Shown: positions 61,794 through 64,000 of the stretch, one piece after another | Numbering within the stretch: the stretch's first letter is position 1 | Layout: each line of letters begins with the position of its first letter | From: Streptomyces sp. NBC_00247 | GTDB lineage: Bacteria; Actinomycetota; Actinomycetes; Streptomycetales; Streptomycetaceae | NCBI RefSeq assembly: GCF_036188265.1 | Contig: NZ_CP108093.1 | Span: forward strand, 3,547,001 to 3,611,000 | Direction of reading: 5' to 3' | Length of the DNA: 64,000 nt | Translations under genes and position numbers: made by a program | The notes under the pieces: model-generated | Databases searched by the model: none | The model's input: only the letters and a program-made list of their open reading frames with translations | Told to the model about the DNA's origin: nothing

Positions 61794-63248
61794 ATGCCCT
61801 CCCCCCGTAGAGGCCGGCGTCCTGCCGTCCTCGCGCTCTTCGCGAGCCTGCTGCTCACCGCCCTCCCGGTGGCCGCTTCCCCCGCTCAAGCCGTCGAGGC
61901 AGCCCTCTGCAACAAGCAGTGCGACGCCCGCGACCCCGCCACCGCGACCTCCGACCGGACTCCGGTGAGCAGCACCCTCTACGGCCGAAGCGTCCGGCTG
62001 CACCTCTCCGACAACGATGTCATGGGCTGGGCCTCGATCGAGAGCGGTTCGGCCGGGGACGAGGTCTGGATCGACCGTTCCTTCGACGGCGGCCGGACCT
62101 GGGCCTCCGGGAGCAGGCTGGGCGCCACGGTGGTGCCCGCCGGTTCGAGCGGCTGGCGTACCCAGATGTACAACGTCGACGACTGGGACACCGCGGGTGT
62201 CGGCGCCCTGCGCGCCTGCGGCAAGGCGGGGGACCGCCCCGAGATCACCTGCACCGGCTGGGCGCGGGTGAACTGGAACGCCTGGAGCCGCTCCACCGCC
62301 GCCGCGACTTCGCTGATGATGTCGTACGACCGGGGCACCGGCCTCTTCGGCGGCAACGGCTGGTGGACGGCGGCCAACGCGCTCACCGCCGTGCTCGACA
62401 ACGCACGCCTCAGCGGGATGCCGAGCTACCAGTACGCCATCGCCTCCACGTACGACAAGAACATCAACGCCCAGGGCGGCAGCTTCCGCAACGACTACCT
62501 GGACGACACCGGCTGGTGGGGCCTGGCCTGGGTGGCCGCCTACGACGCCACGGGTGACGGCCGGTACCTCGACACCGCCCGCGCGGACGCCGATCACATG
62601 CAGGCGTCCTGGAACGGCACCTGCGGCGGCGGGGTGCTGTGGAACCGGACGACGACGTACAAGAACGCCATCACCAACGAGCTCTTCCTCCAGCTCAACG
62701 CGGCGCTGCACAACCGCATCGCGGGTGACACGGTCTACCTCGGCCGGGCGAAGGCCGAGTGGGCCTGGTTCCGGGCCAGCGGGATGATCAACGGTGACCA
62801 CATGGTCAACGACGGGCTCACCGACGCCTGCGCCAACAACGGCCAGCCCACCTGGACGTACAACCAGGGCGTGGTCCTCGGCGGGCTCACCGAGCTGTAC
62901 CGGGCCACCGGTGACACCACGCTCCTGACCACCGCGCGCACCCTCGCCGCAGCCTCCACCGTCCGGCTCCAGACCGACGGGGTGCTGCGGGAGCCCGGCG
63001 AGGGTGACGAGTGCTCCGGCGACGGCCCGTCCTTCAAGGGCGCGTACGTGCGCGGCCTCGGCAGGCTCGACACCCAGCTGACCGACCACCCGTACGCGGC
63101 GACCCTCGACCGCTGGGCCGACGCTGCCTACGCCAAGGACCGCAACGCCCTCGACCAGTACGGCCCGCACTGGAACGGGGGCGCCGGCAGCAGTGACTAC
63201 GGCTGCCAGCAGAGCGTTCTCGACCTGCTCAACGCGGCTGGACAGTAG
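61794..63248 (+). CDS. Secreted glycoside hydrolase family 76 (alpha-1,6-mannanase type)
   Basis: 484 aa with a clear signal peptide (RRGRR, then PAVLALFASLLLTALPVAAS, cleavage near APAQA-like SPAQAVEA). A short N-terminal region with Cys residues, resembling a sialidase-type strand (EVWIDRSFDGGRTWASGS), precedes the helical (alpha/alpha)6 domain. The catalytic Asp pair is D237-D238 in YLDDTGWWGLAW, as in GH76. It would cut alpha-1,6-mannan in fungal or mycobacterial-type cell walls outside the cell. Confidence 0.88.
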   Translation: MPSPRRGRRPAVLALFASLLLTALPVAASPAQAVEAALCNKQCDARDPATATSDRTPVSSTLYGRSVRLHLSDNDVMGWASIESGSAGDEVWIDRSFDGGRTWASGSRLGATVVPAGSSGWRTQMYNVDDWDTAGVGALRACGKAGDRPEITCTGWARVNWNAWSRSTAAATSLMMSYDRGTGLFGGNGWWTAANALTAVLDNARLSGMPSYQYAIASTYDKNINAQGGSFRNDYLDDTGWWGLAWVAAYDATGDGRYLDTARADADHMQASWNGTCGGGVLWNRTTTYKNAITNELFLQLNAALHNRIAGDTVYLGRAKAEWAWFRASGMINGDHMVNDGLTDACANNGQPTWTYNQGVVLGGLTELYRATGDTTLLTTARTLAAASTVRLQTDGVLREPGEGDECSGDGPSFKGAYVRGLGRLDTQLTDHPYAATLDRWADAAYAKDRNALDQYGPHWNGGAGSSDYGCQQSVLDLLNAAGQ

Positions 63249-63382
63249 ACGAGGGACCGGCCCGGCACCGAGGGGCTCGGTACGGGGGGACGCCACGGCC
63301 CCGTACCGCGCCCCTCCGGCGTGTGAGGCGGGTCACTCGCGCTCGGCGATGGATTCCGGGCGTCCACGGGGTCTATCCGGTC

Positions 63383-63595
63383 ATGACGAACTCAGTGAAG
63401 GGCCCTGCCAGTTACTTCCCCTCGATCGAGAAGACCTACGGACGCCCCGTGGCGCAATGGAAGGAACTGATCCGTGCCTCGCCCTTGACGAAGCACGGGG
63501 AACTGGTCGCCTGGCTCAAGACCGTCCACGGCCTCGGGCACGGCCACGCCAACGCCCTGGTCGCCCACACGCGTGCGGAGGATGCCGACCGCTGA
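63383..63595 (+). CDS. DUF4287 domain protein
   Basis: 70 aa from MTNSVKGPASYFPSIEKTYG. It contains PVAQWKELIRASPLTKHGEL and LKTVHGLGHGHANALVAHTR, the standard short DUF4287 pattern. Usually a stand-alone small protein, sometimes fused to DUF5655. Function unknown. The upstream sequence to 63323 is open, but the Met at 63383 fits the family start. Confidence 0.8.
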   Translation: MTNSVKGPASYFPSIEKTYGRPVAQWKELIRASPLTKHGELVAWLKTVHGLGHGHANALVAHTRAEDADR

Positions 63596-63775
63596 CGTGT
63601 GGAGGGCGGTGCGGTGACCGGCCCGCGCAGGTACCGACTCCCCCACGCGAGGACTCCCGTGCGGAGCACCGTCGAGACCACCGAGGGCCCGGTGGCCGTT
63701 CCGTCCCGGGAGCACCGCTGGACCGCCCTGTTCCTCATCACCGAGCAGTGACCGGGGGCCGGACGGCCCTGCTCG

Positions 63776-64000
63776 TCACTCGTCGTCGGAGGGCGCGGGG
63801 GTGTCCCAGACGATGAAGTGGAACCGCATGCCGCCGTCCCCACTGCCCAGCCACTCGACGGCGGCCAGATGGTTCGCGCTGGTCGGCAGGCAGAACCACG
63901 CCCCCTCCTCGCCGGTGTTCATTTCGGCGGTGGCACGGGGGAACGTGGTCAGCATGTGGGCGCAGTCGCCGGGAGTGGCGCCCCTGGGGCTGTCGGCCAC
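63776..64000 (-). CDS. Hypothetical protein, partial at window edge
   Basis: The frame is open to the last base of the window; a GTG falls exactly at the edge, so the true start may be outside. The visible 74 residues have LTTFPRATAEMNTGEEGAWF and MRFHFIVWDTPAPSDDE. No domain recognised. The stop is 25 bases beyond a short rightward frame. Confidence 0.5.
   Translation of the reverse strand: MADSPRGATPGDCAHMLTTFPRATAEMNTGEEGAWFCLPTSANHLAAVEWLGSGDGGMRFHFIVWDTPAPSDDE

Noticed and set aside
63614..63751. 45-codon GTG frame after the DUF4287 gene
   Set aside because: Arg/Pro/Thr-rich product with no features; cannot be separated from chance in this GC range.

Overview
The window is chromosomal DNA from a high-GC actinomycete, almost certainly a Streptomyces. 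Supporting signs are the strong third-position GC bias, GTG/ATG starts with purine-rich ribosome sites, SigB/F-type sigma factors, an OvmZ-like regulator, the tadA-upp-LytR_C neighbourhood, and a GC-rich cobalamin locus with a B12 riboswitch. There are no rRNA genes, insertion sequences, CRISPR arrays or integrases. One tRNA-Ser(CGA) is present.

Layout. (1) 1-13.1 kb holds ordinary accessory genes: a partial MFS exporter with a TetR regulator, a 2-hydroxyacid dehydrogenase, a PPOX-fold protein, a MarR-MFS-YceI efflux operon with two TTGC-N5-GCAA operator-like palindromes, two paralogous SigB/F sigma factors, and small proteins. (2) 13.3-16.1 kb is a regulatory stretch: a TrmB/LuxR-type activator, a lower-GC gene with a TTA codon, a 51-aa probable secreted peptide, and an OvmZ-like HTH protein. 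(3) 16.5-39.0 kb is an apparently complete phosphonate biosynthetic gene cluster, all on the + strand. (4) 39.1-46 kb is core chromosome: tRNA-Ser, tadA, upp, a LytR_C protein, a secreted M28 aminopeptidase and an HhH-GPD glycosylase. (5) 46.2-57.8 kb is the cobalamin corrin-ring locus: cbiET, cobM, cbiD, cobK, cobIJ, cobH, cobG, then riboswitch plus cobN. (6) 57.9-64 kb holds a VOC protein, a membrane protein, a tandem alpha/beta-hydrolase, a secreted GH76 enzyme and small or partial genes.

The phosphonate cluster is the exciting part. PEP mutase, a two-subunit phosphonopyruvate decarboxylase and an aldehyde dehydrogenase form a logical route from PEP through phosphonopyruvate and phosphonoacetaldehyde to phosphonoacetate. 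Two ATP-grasp enzymes could join an acyl group to an amino acid. An extra aspartate transcarbamoylase (ATCase) of the HPLPR type, unlike the HPGPM-type PyrB I recall for Streptomyces, sits alone between hairpins inside the cluster. N-phosphonacetyl-L-aspartate (PALA) is the classic synthetic bisubstrate inhibitor of ATCase. The simplest reading is therefore that this cluster makes a PALA-like phosphonoacetyl-amino-acid antimetabolite and carries the resistant target enzyme.

Layered on this is a sulfation module: CysD, CysN, a Walker-A-deficient APS-kinase-like protein, a PAP-phosphatase (CysQ-like) domain fused to an ATP-grasp ligase, and a PAPS sulfotransferase with TPR repeats. There are also two TauD-fold Fe/2OG enzymes whose metal-binding HxD/E motif is changed to HSA and HSG, the signature of radical halogenases. 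The predicted product is a phosphonate that may be sulfated and halogenated. The product and the roles of the PaaK-like ligase, aminotransferase, S9 peptidase, 81-aa acidic protein and P-loop protein are inference. Comparisons with other proteins are from memory, with no database search.
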